From Apiosordaria backusii (taxonomy: Eukaryota > Ascomycota > Sordariomycetes > Sordariales > Lasiosphaeriaceae), in assembly GCA_030549205.1 (NCBI GenBank), contig JAUKTV010000002.1:2914001-2978000 (forward strand): DNA of 64,000 nt, written 5' to 3'. The notes under the pieces were generated by a model. The model saw only the letters and a program-made list of their open reading frames with translations. It had not been told where the DNA came from and ran no database searches. Positions 24,421-36,124 of this stretch are shown piece after piece. Position 1 is the stretch's first letter. Each line of letters begins with the position of its first letter. A program made the translations under genes and the position numbers.

Positions 24421-24523
24421 GTGGCTGCACTGTGTCACCGGTTCTCATTTTCATCTGTCTAAGGGAAATAAATCGCATTTGGCTGTAGGTTATAGAATGA
24501 AGAGACTGATAAGCGCCCCTTTC

Positions 24524-27060
24524 CTAAGCTACCTGCTGCGTCGCCAGCCATTCCTCGTGCAGTTTCTTCTGCTTCTCCCACTCTTTGGCCAGCTTCTTGC
24601 GCCTATTCTTGGACACCACATCCCCCGCTGCATCCACGGTCGGAATGCCACTCTCATCCCATTCCAAGTAGTCCGAGGTCCTGAACATCACCAGAGGGTC
24701 GACCTTGGCGCGCTCGCGCAACTCTTTCTCTCTCTCTGCCTCCCTGGCCTCCTGTTCCAGCTTGGCCTTGGCCTTGGCAATGCCAGCAGATTCTTGCTCC
24801 GCACGCGCCTCTATGAGCAACTTGTCGAGTGGCCGTACCAAAGCAGGCTGGGGGCTGTTACGGTCCTCGAGATAGATGCCTAGGTTCCAGAGGTGCACAT
24901 CGCGAAGCTGGTCGCACAAGGCGAGCAGGTCTTTGGCCGGCGCTTGCTGAGCTGCGAGGGCCTTGACGTCGGTGCGGAACTGCTGTAGCACCTGATTGTA
25001 TGGCTGGGAAGAGGCGTCTACTGCTGTCGACGTCGAAGAGGCGGTTTCGTCAGCGAGCTTCGCGATAGCTGCATGATCGACCGAGCCGGAACAGGCCAAG
25101 GTTCGAACCTTGTCGCGCAATTGCGATGCAGGGTAGATGTAGGGCTTTGCTGGAGCGGGAACGTCAAGGCCCGACCAGCCTATGCGGTCAGGGTTGCTGA
25201 GATCTCCCTCGGGATCCAGGCCGAATATAGTCACGATGCGTGTTATCCACTGGGCGAGTGAGATGACTGTCTGATCGGAAAGCATCTCTGCCGAGTTCGC
25301 CTCGGTAACAAGATCAGAAAGAATTCTCATGACAGCAGAGGTATTGAAGGAATCGCAAAGAGCTGTGCCGACATCGGCTTTCGCCTTATCCAGAGAGCTT
25401 AACAATTGCTGGTCGGCAATTCCGAGCTCTTGTTCTGTAGACTCGGGGCGAGAATGTTTCGAGATGTCCAAACTCTTCAAAAAGAAGTTGTTGAGCTTGC
25501 CTTCCCAGCTAACCACGGCCTTCATGAGCTCATCTGTTACCTCAATAGCATCCTGCCATGGCATCAAGAGGAAACAAATTCGGAGAGAGCGCGCAGTCCA
25601 CTCCTTCTCAGATAAAACAGTTCGGATGGTCGTGTAGTTCTTGAGACTCTTGCTCATCTTCAGGCCTCGAATCCTATCATCAATTAGCACGCCTGTATGA
25701 GGATATTGGGTTTCGAAACATCTTACCTCAGTTGACCCATGTGAATAAAGTAGTTTGTCCACTGTCCTTGGCAGCCCGGAGTCGACCAGTAAGCTTCCGA
25801 CTGTGCGAGTTCGTTATCGTGATGAGGGAAACGAAGATCAACACCTCCGGAATGGATATCGATCGTCTTCCCGATCGCTTCCGAGGCCATTGCAGAGCAT
25901 TCAATATGCCATCCCGGCCGCCCACGCCCCCATGGACTCGGCCATGCTGGCTCGCCAGGTTTGCTAGCTTTCCACAACGCAAAATCATTCTCGCTCCGCT
26001 TCATTGACCTTCCACTGGACAGTGAGCCTTCACCATCCGCCTGGAGGGCACGATCGTTCTTGTTCCACGGTTCCAGGCGGGAGTAGCTGTGCCCAGCCTT
26101 CTCAAACGAGTCAATATCGAAATATACCGAGCCGTCAGGGGAAACGTAACCGAAACCGTTCGTCACAATCTTCTCAACGAAGCGGACAATCTGAGGGACA
26201 TACTCCGTCACACGCGTTAGCTGGTCGGGAGGCAGAACATTGAGAGAATCCATATCCTCAAAGAAGCGGCGTTCGAACTTCTGGCTCAGCTCCAGGTATA
26301 TCTGGTGATTGTTGGAGTCTATCTCAGCGCCATGCAAGGCATCAAGATATGGGAGCAAAACATCGTCAGTCTTGGCGAAAAAATCGGGCAGCGCTCCTGG
26401 GGCTTGCAGGGCCTCGGCAGCCAAGCGTGCGGTCCCGATGTGTGCCCTTAGCAGCAAGTCGGCGACAGTAACAGTTTGACTTTGTTGTGGTTTGGCTGCA
26501 TCGGCCAAGAGCGGAGAGTCGCCCTTTCCCTTGTAAGCCTTGTCCACTGCCTCGGAAAAAGTCTCTGGGCTCGTATCTAACGGCAGAGACGGGAGGTTCT
26601 TGCCAATGTAATGACGGAATGCGGCTTTGGCCTCGGCCAAAACCAAATCGCTCACCGAGTCGCTCTCAGCAGCATGCTCCTGCTTGAAGCGCGCGAGAAG
26701 GTACTGCCGGCGGCCCTGTAGGATAATCTTGTCGTCAATGTCGGTCGTATTCATGACGAACTTGACATGGAAGCCGAAGTAGTCCTTCATGATGCGCCGG
26801 ACAATGTCGGTTGAGACATAGTTCTTGGCATGACCTAGATGGGCATCTTCGTACACTGTCGGGCCACATGCGTACCACGTAACCAACTTCCCTGACGGAT
26901 CGACTGGGATAAAGTCATCCTTGCTGCGTGTCAAGCTGTTGTAGATCTTCAGTCGGGGCAGCTGGGCGTCAGGTCGGGCTTGGGGGGCGATCCACCGCGG
27001 CTGTGTGCGACTGTCGGAAGCCATGCTGCGTACGCTCAACTGTTTTGAGATTGTCAGCAT
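24524..27060 (-). CDS. Cysteinyl-tRNA synthetase
   Basis: Two exons, 27060-25727 and 25673-24524; the intron GTAAGATG...TGATAG rejoins HMGQLR to IRGLKMSKS. Class I synthetase charging tRNA-Cys. Visible motifs: WYACGPTVYEDAHLGHAKNY (HIGH motif as HLGH, with the first zinc Cys), FVMNTTDIDDKII, GWHIECSAMA (second zinc Cys), GGVDLRFPHHDNELAQSEA and KMSKSLKNYTTIRTV. The eukaryotic insertion between the Rossmann halves is present. From the ATG at 27060 the product is 827 residues and begins MLTISKQLSVRSMASDSR, which looks like a short mitochondrial presequence; the ATG at 27024 (MASDSRTQPRW, 815 residues) is the expected cytosolic start. The open frame extends up to 27183. Dual targeting is inference. 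The C-terminus is Lys/Glu-rich and helical. Confidence 0.95.
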
Positions 27061-28530
27061 GAATGAGTATTGAAAAGGGGAGGAGGGTTGTACTTTTGGT
27101 GAGGGAAAAGAGACAGTTGGACTCAGCAGTGTGAAAGAATCAACCTCACTTATTCGATTATCTTGAGCTGTTGAGTCGAGCAATTGAGGTAGGAGTGACT
27201 CACCTGTTTACCTCATGAAGGGGGTGATAGTGATACCTCCTGTACTGTGCGAGCAAACGGCACAGCAGCCGACATGAAGTATAACATCTGATAGGTGGTT
27301 TCGACCCCGTGGTGGGTCTACATGATCTGCACAGCTTCTTTTCTTTCAGCCTTGTAAAGGGCTTCCCATTCAGGTCCGAAAACAAAGAAAAGATCCAAGC
27401 AAGACCAAGAACATAATACCTCTCAATGAAGAACAATTCCGCTTGATCACTGTACATACCGTATGTCTCAGCCTGGGCGAGTGTAGCCAATCACACACTC
27501 TACCGCCCAGTTGCGCCACAGCCGAGGCTGACACGCAATCAGGTCGGCGCTGGCAGGAGTTTCCGAATTGATAAAGCCGCCCCGATCAGCTGGTTCTATT
27601 TTGCTGCCTCGTTGCCACTGCGAATTGATAATTATTGTTGGCGGACATCCGCCAATTCCATCTATCGGCAGCATGCAGCTGCACGAACAGCTGGCTGGAC
27701 CGGAATGCCGTTCTTGTCAAGTTGACCGCTCATCATGTTGGGCGTGTCAGATCCTCAGAGCACCGGATCACCTGCTCACAAACGCCAAGGTTGAATGAGT
27801 TTAAAGTGAGGGGAAGCTCCCGTGCCTGGAATACCAACTGAGTTCCCATGTTTCATGGGAAAAGAGGAGGGGTGACGCCCTCCGGTCCGCCTTACCCGCC
27901 TGCACTCTACGTAAGCTTTCAAGGGGGAGGGGAGTTACCATTCAGCGTGCACAAACCCTGCTTTGCCGCTGCCAGTTATCTGGGACCCTTCCCTTTGACT
28001 GCCGTGCAATTTTTTTGTCTTTTTCCTCTTACACCCACTGCGCCAAACATCCTGTCGCCAGCAGATTGGAGATCGAAGCCGTTTCTCTCCAAAAATGCCC
28101 TTGCCAATCGCGGCCAAAGGTAAGTGATTGTTAGCTTCCTGTCAATCACAGCATTGTCTTCCGCGTTGTGTTCCCCGCACCCTTGTCTGCCCCGCCATCT
28201 TCAGTATGCGAATCACCGCCGTCGCTTGGTCGCCTGTGGTTAGGTCAGCACTGGCCACTCCCGTGACAAGTGGCGAACGGACGACACGCAAGCCTCGAGG
28301 CAGCTCATTTTAATTGTTGGCCATACTTGAGCTCGCCGGCAGCTTCTTGAGTTGGGGCATTGTTGGTTTCTCTTTCAGCAGCATCCTGAAAGAGATTGGC
28401 AGCGAGGATCATCTTCAAGTCCTCTTCAGTCGAGAAGTTCCAAGTCCTTGATCTTGCCCCACCCTCTATCACTATCATTCCGCTTATCGCAATTGTTACA
28501 TTCCCATCATTCTTTACACAAGACATCGAT
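27061..28530. other. Divergent intergenic region
   Basis: Between the CysRS gene and the gene at 28531. The last 400 bases before 28531 remain open in the frame of that gene up to 28396, but with composition unlike the protein, so I treat them as 5' UTR. An upstream ATG at 28094 is followed by GGTAAGTG and may mark a 5' UTR exon with intron. No independent gene seen. Confidence 0.4.
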
Positions 28531-29688
28531 ATGCCCCCTGTTAACCACGCTGTGCTTGCTTCAGTCAGCATAGCTGCCGTCGGCGTAGCTGTAGCTGCAG
28601 CTGTAGCTATCTACGAAAGCCCCGAGGTTCGTCGCGTGGCCGAAGACCTACGCAGACGCATTGCCATCGCTCTTCGGTCCCTCGGCGATGAATTCGACCC
28701 AGACAACCGACAGCCCCGTTTCAACCGCCCAGAAGACGCCCACGGATTTTACGAATCTCACAATGTTGACGCCGACGATGAAACCAGAAGGAGGCAACGA
28801 GAGGAATTGATGTATTGGAACGCTCGACGGAACGAACAACAACAGCAATCGGAATCGCCTTCTCCTCGCCTTCCCACATTTGACGACTTCTTACGGCCAG
28901 ACGACTCTGGTGAACGCGGTACTTTGGTTTTCAACACTGGCGCCAACCCTGCGGACGACTCGAACAATGTGATTAGACGTCGTGGCAACCTCGAGGGCGT
29001 CCGCGGACTCAATGCTGCTATGGTCTACAACCCCTTTGCTGATGAACACGGTATCGAACTGGAAGAGCGCCCACATATTGACGACACTGAAGCGGCGAAT
29101 CTCCTGAAGCCAGACCATGACGAGATCGTGTCAGACATTTACGCCGCTACTCCTCGCAGCCAGAGCCCTGAGCCTGCGCAAGAGCCCACCCGTCCCGCAA
29201 CCACACAGGAAGTTCTTTTCGATTTTGACTCGCAATCCAATGATACCAGTCTTCGTGATCAGTTCCCCGACGCCTATGAGAAGCAAACCGAGGACGGGAC
29301 CCACACTCCCACCACACGCAGCGTTACCATGGGTCGCGATGAGGACGAGGAGGAACACATGTCGGCTAGCCACAGCAGCTCCCAGTCCGATGCCTATGCC
29401 TCGATCCAGGCCTGGGCCCAGTCCAACACTGGCTTCTACTCGCCCCTTCCCACCACGCCCGAGCCACCAATGTCGGACGGAGAGTTCCTCAGCCAAGGAC
29501 AGCGGACGCCCACTGATGACACTGCCTCTATTGCCGAGTCTGGTGTAGATGTTAATTACGATGCTGCCTCTTCCAAGGACGGTGACTATGGTGTCATGAG
29601 TGACAGCGATGACGGGATCGCCACTCCTGGCAGCTGGTCTGAAGTTGGAAGTGTGATCAGCGAGACTGACAGCATTGCGCGGGCTTAA
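28531..29688 (+). CDS. Membrane-anchored acidic protein of unknown function
   Basis: Single exon, 385 residues from the ATG at 28531. Residues about 5-28 (AVLASVSIAAVGVAVAAAVA) form one hydrophobic helix, followed by a basic amphipathic helix YESPEVRRVAEDLRRRIAIA. The rest (about residue 55 on) is acidic, Ser/Thr/Pro-rich and probably disordered and cytosolic. It has an NPF tripeptide at 167-169 and near the C-terminus ATPGSWSEVGSVISETDS, containing WSEV (369-372) after an acidic stretch, the form of an Atg8-interacting motif. I do not recognise a named family. An upstream in-frame start at 28396 would put hydrophobic, non-conserved-looking residues before the anchor, so I prefer 28531. Confidence 0.8.
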   Translation: MPPVNHAVLASVSIAAVGVAVAAAVAIYESPEVRRVAEDLRRRIAIALRSLGDEFDPDNRQPRFNRPEDAHGFYESHNVDADDETRRRQREELMYWNARRNEQQQQSESPSPRLPTFDDFLRPDDSGERGTLVFNTGANPADDSNNVIRRRGNLEGVRGLNAAMVYNPFADEHGIELEERPHIDDTEAANLLKPDHDEIVSDIYAATPRSQSPEPAQEPTRPATTQEVLFDFDSQSNDTSLRDQFPDAYEKQTEDGTHTPTTRSVTMGRDEDEEEHMSASHSSSQSDAYASIQAWAQSNTGFYSPLPTTPEPPMSDGEFLSQGQRTPTDDTASIAESGVDVNYDAASSKDGDYGVMSDSDDGIATPGSWSEVGSVISETDSIARA

Positions 29689-30447
29689 GTATGGGGTTGA
29701 TGTGTTTGATGATGTTTGTACGGGTTCAATCATGTATATCCACGATACCACCAACCATTTTTCTGTTTCTATTATCTCGGTTGCATTCATGTCTTAGGTG
29801 TCATGGCGTCAAGGACGGTGTTCTTAACAGGAAACAGGAGGGTCAAGCTGTGGCGTTCTTTTTTTTTTTTTAGGGATAAATCACAGGCTCAGGTTCACAT
29901 TGCAGGAGTGATCTCACAGCCTATTAGCAAATAGATCTAAGGGTGATGAAGTCAAAATTGGGAGAATCTCTCTGATCCAGGTATTGAATATCTTGAGTAC
30001 CAGTCCCAAATGTATATGTAAACAGCGACATGCTTCAATCGAACTGGCCTTTTTTTCTTTTTTTTTCTCATGGGTCACCTCTTCATATGCCGATTATCGG
30101 CGTCACGATCTATCTCTATTACCGCACGTAAAATCGAGGGTGCCGATATCCCTCCATAATAAAAGCGCTGCAGTGAGAAATCACCGCATTATTGGACGTC
30201 GGCGGGAACAATCGGCAGGTTGTCATGGGGAATGTTCGGGACGTGTCGTATAATCCATAGCTAGGTAGTGTGCGCGTAGAAGTTAAACACTGCTGAGGAA
30301 TATCATGGTTCAAAATCTCTCTTGGATCTGTTGGTGATGATATCCATCTTCCACAGAAGCATTGCTCTCTGAAAACAATTTGTACGGCCCAGTGAGCGGA
30401 GGACAAAAATGCCCCTTCCCGGGCTGTTTGTATTGATGCCACATATG

Positions 30448-30474
30448 CCCCCCCCCCCCCCCCCCTCCCCCCCA
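30448..30474. repeat. Poly-C tract (19 C, T, 7 C)
   Basis: Homopolymer-like C tract followed by ACATATATCC. Its complement is a G tract able to join a G-quadruplex. It lies 550 bases past the 3' end of STU1. Confidence 0.85.
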
Positions 30475-30681
30475 CATATATCCTCCACAATAGATTTAGC
30501 CCCTTGACACAGGGTCTTTAAGAAGGTCTGTTGGGCGAAAGATAGGTGATCATCTTACCTATCTGGATAACAGACGTTCATACAGCCGTGGTTTTACAGC
30601 ACGGAGAGACATATAAACTGACGCCGATGATTCGGCGTATCAAGAAAATGATATGAGGTGAGATGTCAAAAGCCAAACGCT

Positions 30682-30712
30682 GAAGAAGAAGAAGAAAAAG
30701 AAGAAGAAGAAG
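30682..30712. repeat. GAA microsatellite
   Basis: About ten GAA triplets with one interruption (GAAAAA) in an AT-rich intergenic segment. Confidence 0.8.
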
Positions 30713-31020
30713 ATGATATCAAAACTACAAAGCATAATGAACAAAAGGCTATATGTGTGTATAATCCTGTACACCGAAAACCAACCAATCCCAACCTTTA
30801 AAGAAAAAAAGTCCTAACCCATATCCTTGTCCTATTTTCTGCTTTTGGTTTTTGTACAATTCCGAACCAAGCAGACAACGGTTGAATAGATTCCCCTTTC
30901 CCTCAACGTACAAAAACTCTCACAGACCAGAAAAAGAAAACACCGCCCGCTATGTTAACCATTCGCCCTCTCATAGCATGTCCTTCGCCTTCCCCATCAA
31001 ACCAGCAGAAACCCAAACCC

Positions 31021-34000
31021 CTAGGCAGCCGTGGCAGTCGTACTCCCCTCCCTCTGCCTCCTGACAATATAATAAGTGATCAAACTCTTCGGGTCCTCCC
31101 TAACCCCCTTGACCGCCTCCCAAAACCTCCCATCCCCCACCCTCGCGTGCAGCGCCACACACAGCAGCACCGCATCCATCCTCACCGCGCTCTCAACACT
31201 CTCAAGACACTTCGCCGCCAACCCCGCCAGCGCCTCCAACTCCCCTTCTGTTGGCACATACCTTTCCCCCCTCTGCTCCATCATCTCCTTCAGCACATGC
31301 AACCCCATGCTAACTACCCTGCTGTCCCGCTCTGCTTCATCCGCATTCATCCCCTGCAACATCTTCGCCAGCACCATCGCAATCTCCCCGGCATCCCCCA
31401 GCATAACCAGCTCCCCAGCCAACAACTCCAACCCACTAACCATGTGCGTCCTGCCCTCGTACACTGCCCGCGCCCTGAGTAAACTTTCCAGTCCCCTTGA
31501 AACATGTGGCTGGAAGCTTCCCCGCATCTTTTTGAGCATGACTTTGATCGTAGCCAGCACTTGAGCCTTGACATCTTGCACCTTCTCCGGCGCCAGGTTT
31601 GGCAAAGGCGATTCAAGATACTCGAACAGCCCCATCAACAAAGCGTCAAATTTCTCATCAGTAATCAACCCCTTGTGGTTGTTGCTATCCCTGATAATGG
31701 ACTGCAGCTTCCGGAACCCGTGAACATCCAGAGATTTGGCTTTGACCTTAGTAATCCCGCTCTCTAGCAACCGCGAGTTTTGCTTGAGCTTTTCGGGTGA
31801 CATAACACTGCCCTTGCCGGCGTCGCCATTCTCCCCGGTGGAAATAATGACTGTTGCCGGCCGGAGGAGGGTGGCCGCGTCTTCATTGACGGGCTTGTCC
31901 TCCAGCACGGGTGCCTCAAAGGTAGGTTTTGGCGGGGCCTGGTCTGCGGTGAAGGGGTCTTCGTATACCTTCAAAGTAGTCGGGCTGGTCGTAGTAGAGG
32001 CTGGCTCAACAATCTGAGGGGCGGGACTCGGCGGTTTTGAGGTTGGTAGGGGAAGTTCGATTTCTTCATGGTCTTCTATGGAGGGGATAGCGAAGTCCTC
32101 TCTGGACCGAGACGGAGTGTCTGAGAGACTGGGAAGTGTCTCCACCGACTCGAGGGGGCTTGGCTCATAATGTCTGTCGTGAGGTGGTGTGTGTTTGGCG
32201 ATGGATATGGTCGGCACACCTAGGTCTGCAGTACTTGCCCTGGGGCTGCTGAATAGCGGTGCACCAATCCTGGATGGCGTGTTGCGAGGAGACGCGAATT
32301 TCGGGGTCCCTGCTCTGGTGGGTGTCGGAAGATTCGACTCGGACGACTGATTCGGACGGGCCGGCTTAGGGAGTGTCCGTTTCGGTGAGGATGTGATGGA
32401 TTTCGGGGTGATTACTGACTTTGGCCTTCGGTTTTCCGGTGGGCTGGTTTGCTCGCTGGAGGGTTGGTCGTGACTTCTTACCGAGTAAGGTCCTGCGGTC
32501 GCCGGTCGAGGAGCGACCTCGGGTCTCTTACGCCCGGGTCTCATGGGCGCACCAGAAAGCCCACCAGTAGTCGTCTCAGGCCGCGTGCGGATAGCCATTG
32601 TGCTTACTGTTGTAGGTGCTGGGACTTGTGATGATCCCGAGACCGTCCTTGCTGGTGAAAAATGGGCCATAGCTGATCCAGGTCGTGCCGGTGGGTTCTT
32701 AGTTGAGGTCGACACCATAGCCTTCTTTTTGGCCATGATTGCGTCACGGATACTAGGTTTAGGAGCTTCCATTGTACTCTTAGACAAGCCCAGTCCAGGG
32801 CGAGCTCCTCCTGCGGCTGGTTGTCGCTTCACAGGGTTGGGATTGTTGGGGTCATTTTTTAGGAGCTTTTGGGCTGTCGCGTCGAGGCCATCCATGATAG
32901 CTTCCGCCCTCGCAGGCCAAATGACATTGAACTTCCAGAACGTCGCGCGGGCCTTCTCCCTTACCCCCGGGTTGGCATCGCCGAGACCTTTCTTGATGCA
33001 TTTCTCAATGACGTCCAGACCTCCCGTGTGTTCCACATGATGTTTGTGATGTGCTTCTTTGGCCAAGATGGTCTGGAGCCACCCCGAGGCATAGAGCCGT
33101 GGCTGAACGTTCTTGTCCTGGGCCGCAAACCAAACATGCTGCATTATTCGTGGCGTCGTTGTGGCGTTAGAGATGATGGCGTCGACCGTCATGTTTGCCT
33201 GCTGACTGGCCAGCTTTTTGGTCGAAGCGGCAAGCTTGATGAATGTTTGCATGAGTATCTCCACCATGGGATCCATCCCTGGGCCAAACGCCCTCGCCAG
33301 ATCCTGAATAAGGTTGCATCCATGAGTGCACAAACTGGTTCTTAGCGAGGTGACGGCCTTGATCATGCCATCCAAGAGTGACCGAAGGCCATCAAGAAAT
33401 CGTTCAGTGAAATCTTGCGCAGCATTGCCGGCGATGAGCTTGCGAAGCTTAATCACGCTCTTTTCTCGCTCCATCCAATTCTGCTCCGTCTCCCTACCCT
33501 CGAAGTGGGAGTGCATCTCTCGTAGTATCTCGTCCAGTTCGCCCTTGGTGTTGACGTAGGACGGTTCTACTGGGTCGGAGCTCTTGGAGCTATCTGGAGC
33601 TGGAGTAATCGGGCGGTCGACTGCGTGAGAAGATGCACTCGCTGAAAGGGCAGCGCGGGAGGCCGGCCGCGAGGCAGGGCGGGCGTGGTGCTCGTCTGCC
33701 AAGTCTGGCTGCGAAGCTTGGGCAGAACTGGTAGGGATGAGCTCTTTCACGATCGCTTGCTCGATAGCTGGCCGAACTTTGCAATTCTTCAGCTGCCTCT
33801 TAAGATCCGATTTGGCCGTATTAGGAGCATTCCTGGTTAACATTAGCTCAAATCCCCCGTGCCCGTAGCTCTATGCGAACAGCGAAGAAAGGGCATACCT
33901 GAACAGTTCAATGACGGTGGTTTTGGCAGTCTCACGGACGGTACTGTCCGCATCCTCGAGCAAATCCATCAACGATGGCACGTAGCTTCTAAATGGCAGG

Positions 34001-34488
34001 CCACTCTCCTGGTGCATTTGGAGTAGCCAGTGCAAGCTCGACTCCTTCGCCCTTGCGTTCTTCCCCGTCATGGCCAGATTGCGCACTGCGCGCTCGACCT
34101 CGACGGGCGCAACCTTGTACAGGGTGACAAGCGCCTGTGTTGCGATATACCGAATCTTATCTTTATGGTCGCCCAGTTTCTCAACCAGCATTGGCAATGT
34201 ACCCGTGCGCGCAACCTCTTTCGACAGGACCTTCGGGTCTTGTTTTCTTAATCGAGTGAGGAGGTGGTTGAAGGTCCCAAAGCCAGCATTAACGAGAACG
34301 CCATGTTGAGAGCTGGACGCGGAACGGAGGGCGTCGAATAATGGCGCGATGCATGGCTCGGGGATGTAGTGCGACTTGATGCAGGACTTCGCTGCCGTGA
34401 TGTGCTGAATCTTGGTATCGACGGGAGCGTCGGTGCGCAAGATATTGGTGAGGTCGATGACCTGCTGCTCAGAGATTGGGTCTGCCAT
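31021..34488 (-). CDS. stu1: CLASP-family microtubule regulator Stu1
   Basis: Two exons, 34488-33899 and 33832-31021; the intron GTATGCCC...TTAACCAG joins VIELFR to NAPNTAKSDLKRQL. 1,133 residues. CLASP/Stu1 binds tubulin through TOG domains and stabilises spindle and kinetochore microtubules. The N-terminal 200 residues are a HEAT-type TOG array (LRKQDPKVLSKEVARTG, LGDHKDKIRYIATQALVTLY, MDLLEDADSTVRETAKTTVI). A second TOG follows at about 310-540 (GELDEILREMHSHFEGRETE, NATTTPRIMQHVWFAAQDKN, GLGDANPGVREKARATFWKF). Then a ~350-residue Ser/Pro/Arg-rich linker, typical of the microtubule-binding basic segment, and a C-terminal helical domain. Start in context GGACATGG. Divergent from the gene at 35166 (677 bases). 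Confidence 0.93.
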
Positions 34489-35165
34489 GTCCTTCCAGGC
34501 AGAGTGTCACAAGTGTGATTGCGACAAAATAGCTGGATGTTGTCGAACTGCGGGGACGAGCCGTGGTGGTGAGGTCGGTCGCTGTGGTAGGTTGCGGAAA
34601 GCGGCAGAAAGAAAACAAAACAAAAGCTGAAGCTGCTTATTCAGTTGCCGCCCGCTGTTGTTTTGGGCAAGCTTGCGCAACCTACAATGTCTCGGGAATC
34701 GCACTCGTTGTAGGAGTGCAAGGACGCGTAATCGCAGGGCCAAAAGAATACACGAGAGCTTCGACTTGAAGCTTCGTCGTCAGTGCTGTCGTGGATTGAT
34801 AAGTAAATTTGGCTTGCTGTTGATGAGGGAGTGACACAGACCACAACAATCTGTTTGCGGGACACCCCTTGGGGCGCCAAGTGGAGCACGGGCCATGCAA
34901 TGATTGCCTGTCAGGGGTCTCGGGCCCAGTCCGGCATCTACATAGTCGTTCCCCGCAAAATCCACCACCCTGTTTTGCTGCTCCCCACCTCTTATCGATA
35001 TGCCCCGCCTTCTAGATCGGTCCATGTAGGCGCTCCTCTCTGCATACCGCTGGACCCCATATAAGCTTTAGCTGGGAATAGCTTCTGCGGAATGTCATTG
35101 TTTACTTTACTTCGAACACCCCGTTCAGATAATCATTCTCACACACTTGCACCTGAATTCCCATC
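34489..35165. promoter_or_regulatory. Shared divergent promoter region of STU1 and the metallopeptidase gene
   Basis: 677 bases between divergent starts. ATATAAG at 35059-35065, about 100 bases before the ATG at 35166, is a candidate TATA element for the rightward gene. A C-rich leader follows. Confidence 0.5.
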
Positions 35166-36124
35166 ATGACCTTCTACGAACAAACCCCGGTGCCCAGGCC
35201 AACCACCATTCTGGAACCTCCAACCTCAAAACCATCCGATGCCCCAGAAGCATCCCAAACTCCTATCCCCATCCACAACAAGTCCTCCTCCACAGATACT
35301 TCACCCTCCTCCGACGATACTCCCACCACAACCACAACCACCTCACCAAAACCCTTCCCCCTCCCCACCCTCCGTCTTGAAATCCGTCACCTAACCCACC
35401 CCGCCTCCAACCTCTTCTTCTCCTCCATCAACCCAGCCACCGTCCTCCCCGACTGCCTCCAAAATGTTCTCCGCCTGCTATACCACACCCCCCACTCCCA
35501 CCAATTTCACCCACCCCCAACCCGCTCCGTAACCCTCATCCTCCGCGACATGGACGGCGTAGCCTACACCACCGGCACCGACCTAGACCACGACCACAAA
35601 GAAATCCACTTCAACCTCAACCACATCTCCAACGTCGCCTCTTCTTCCACTGACCCAACCCGCGTCCGGGACGAAATCACCGGCGTCATCACCCACGAAT
35701 TAGTCCACTGCTATCAATGGGACGCCAAACACTCCTGCCCAGGCGGCCTGATAGAAGGCATCGCCGATTGGGTCCGTCTAAACTGTGATTTGAGCCCACC
35801 GCACTGGAAGAAGGAGGTTGATGGCGGTATGTGCCCCTTATCTATCTACCTACCATATATCAACGATAGTGACATGAAAAACAAAAAGCCTGGGACAGAG
35901 GCTACCAACACACAGCCTACTTCCTCCAGTACCTCCAAGAAATCTTTGGCTCGGGCACCATCCCCCGCCTCAACGAGAAGCTCCGACATCACAAGTACCA
36001 CAAGGACTCCTTTTGGGAAGAGCAGTTCGGGCTGTCGGTTGAAGAGTTGTACGAGGGTTATGTCCAGCATCACAAGGAGGAAGAGAACAAGAAAAAGAAG
36101 AAGAAGAAGCAGCAGGACCTTTGA
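35166..36124 (+). CDS. Plant basic secretory protein (BSP)-family putative metallopeptidase
   Basis: Two exons, 35166-35826 and 35889-36124, 298 residues. Intron GTATGTGC...AAAAAG; splicing gives KKEVDGAWDRGYQHTAYFLQ. The core runs from about residue 70: LRLEIRHLTHPASNLFFSS, ILRDMDGVAYTTG, KEIHFNLNHISNV, then the zinc site THELVHCYQW (HExxH at 177-181) and GGLIEGIADWVRL, and ends FWEEQFGLSVEELYEGYVQH plus a Lys-rich tail. This order is that of the BSP family (gluzincin-like peptidases of plants and fungi). Despite the family name no signal peptide is present: the first 65 residues are a hydrophilic Thr/Ser/Pro stretch, so a cytosolic location is inferred. Physiological substrate unknown. Confidence 0.88.

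Larger units (their letters stand above)
22505..24523. other. Intergenic with a fold-back element fragment and a minisatellite
   Basis: No gene recognised. Holds the truncated fold-back element at 23579-23755 and the 66-bp minisatellite at 24077-24420. Frames of 74-141 codons at 22517-22984 are antisense overlaps without motifs. Confidence 0.45.
29689..31020. other. Convergent intergenic region with simple repeats
   Basis: Between two 3' ends. Contains a T run near 29860, the C tract at 30448-30474 and the GAA tract at 30682-30712. No gene recognised. Confidence 0.4.

Noticed and set aside
27481..27545. A stretch on the minus strand resembling the D arm of a tRNA (TGGCGCAACTGGGCGGTAGA)
   Set aside because: No B box, anticodon stem or closing acceptor stem follows; at best a tRNA-like remnant.
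28396..28530. A 45-residue N-terminal extension of the gene at 28531
   Set aside because: Has hydrophobic low-complexity sequence before a normal ATG and membrane anchor; better explained as 5' UTR that happens to be open.
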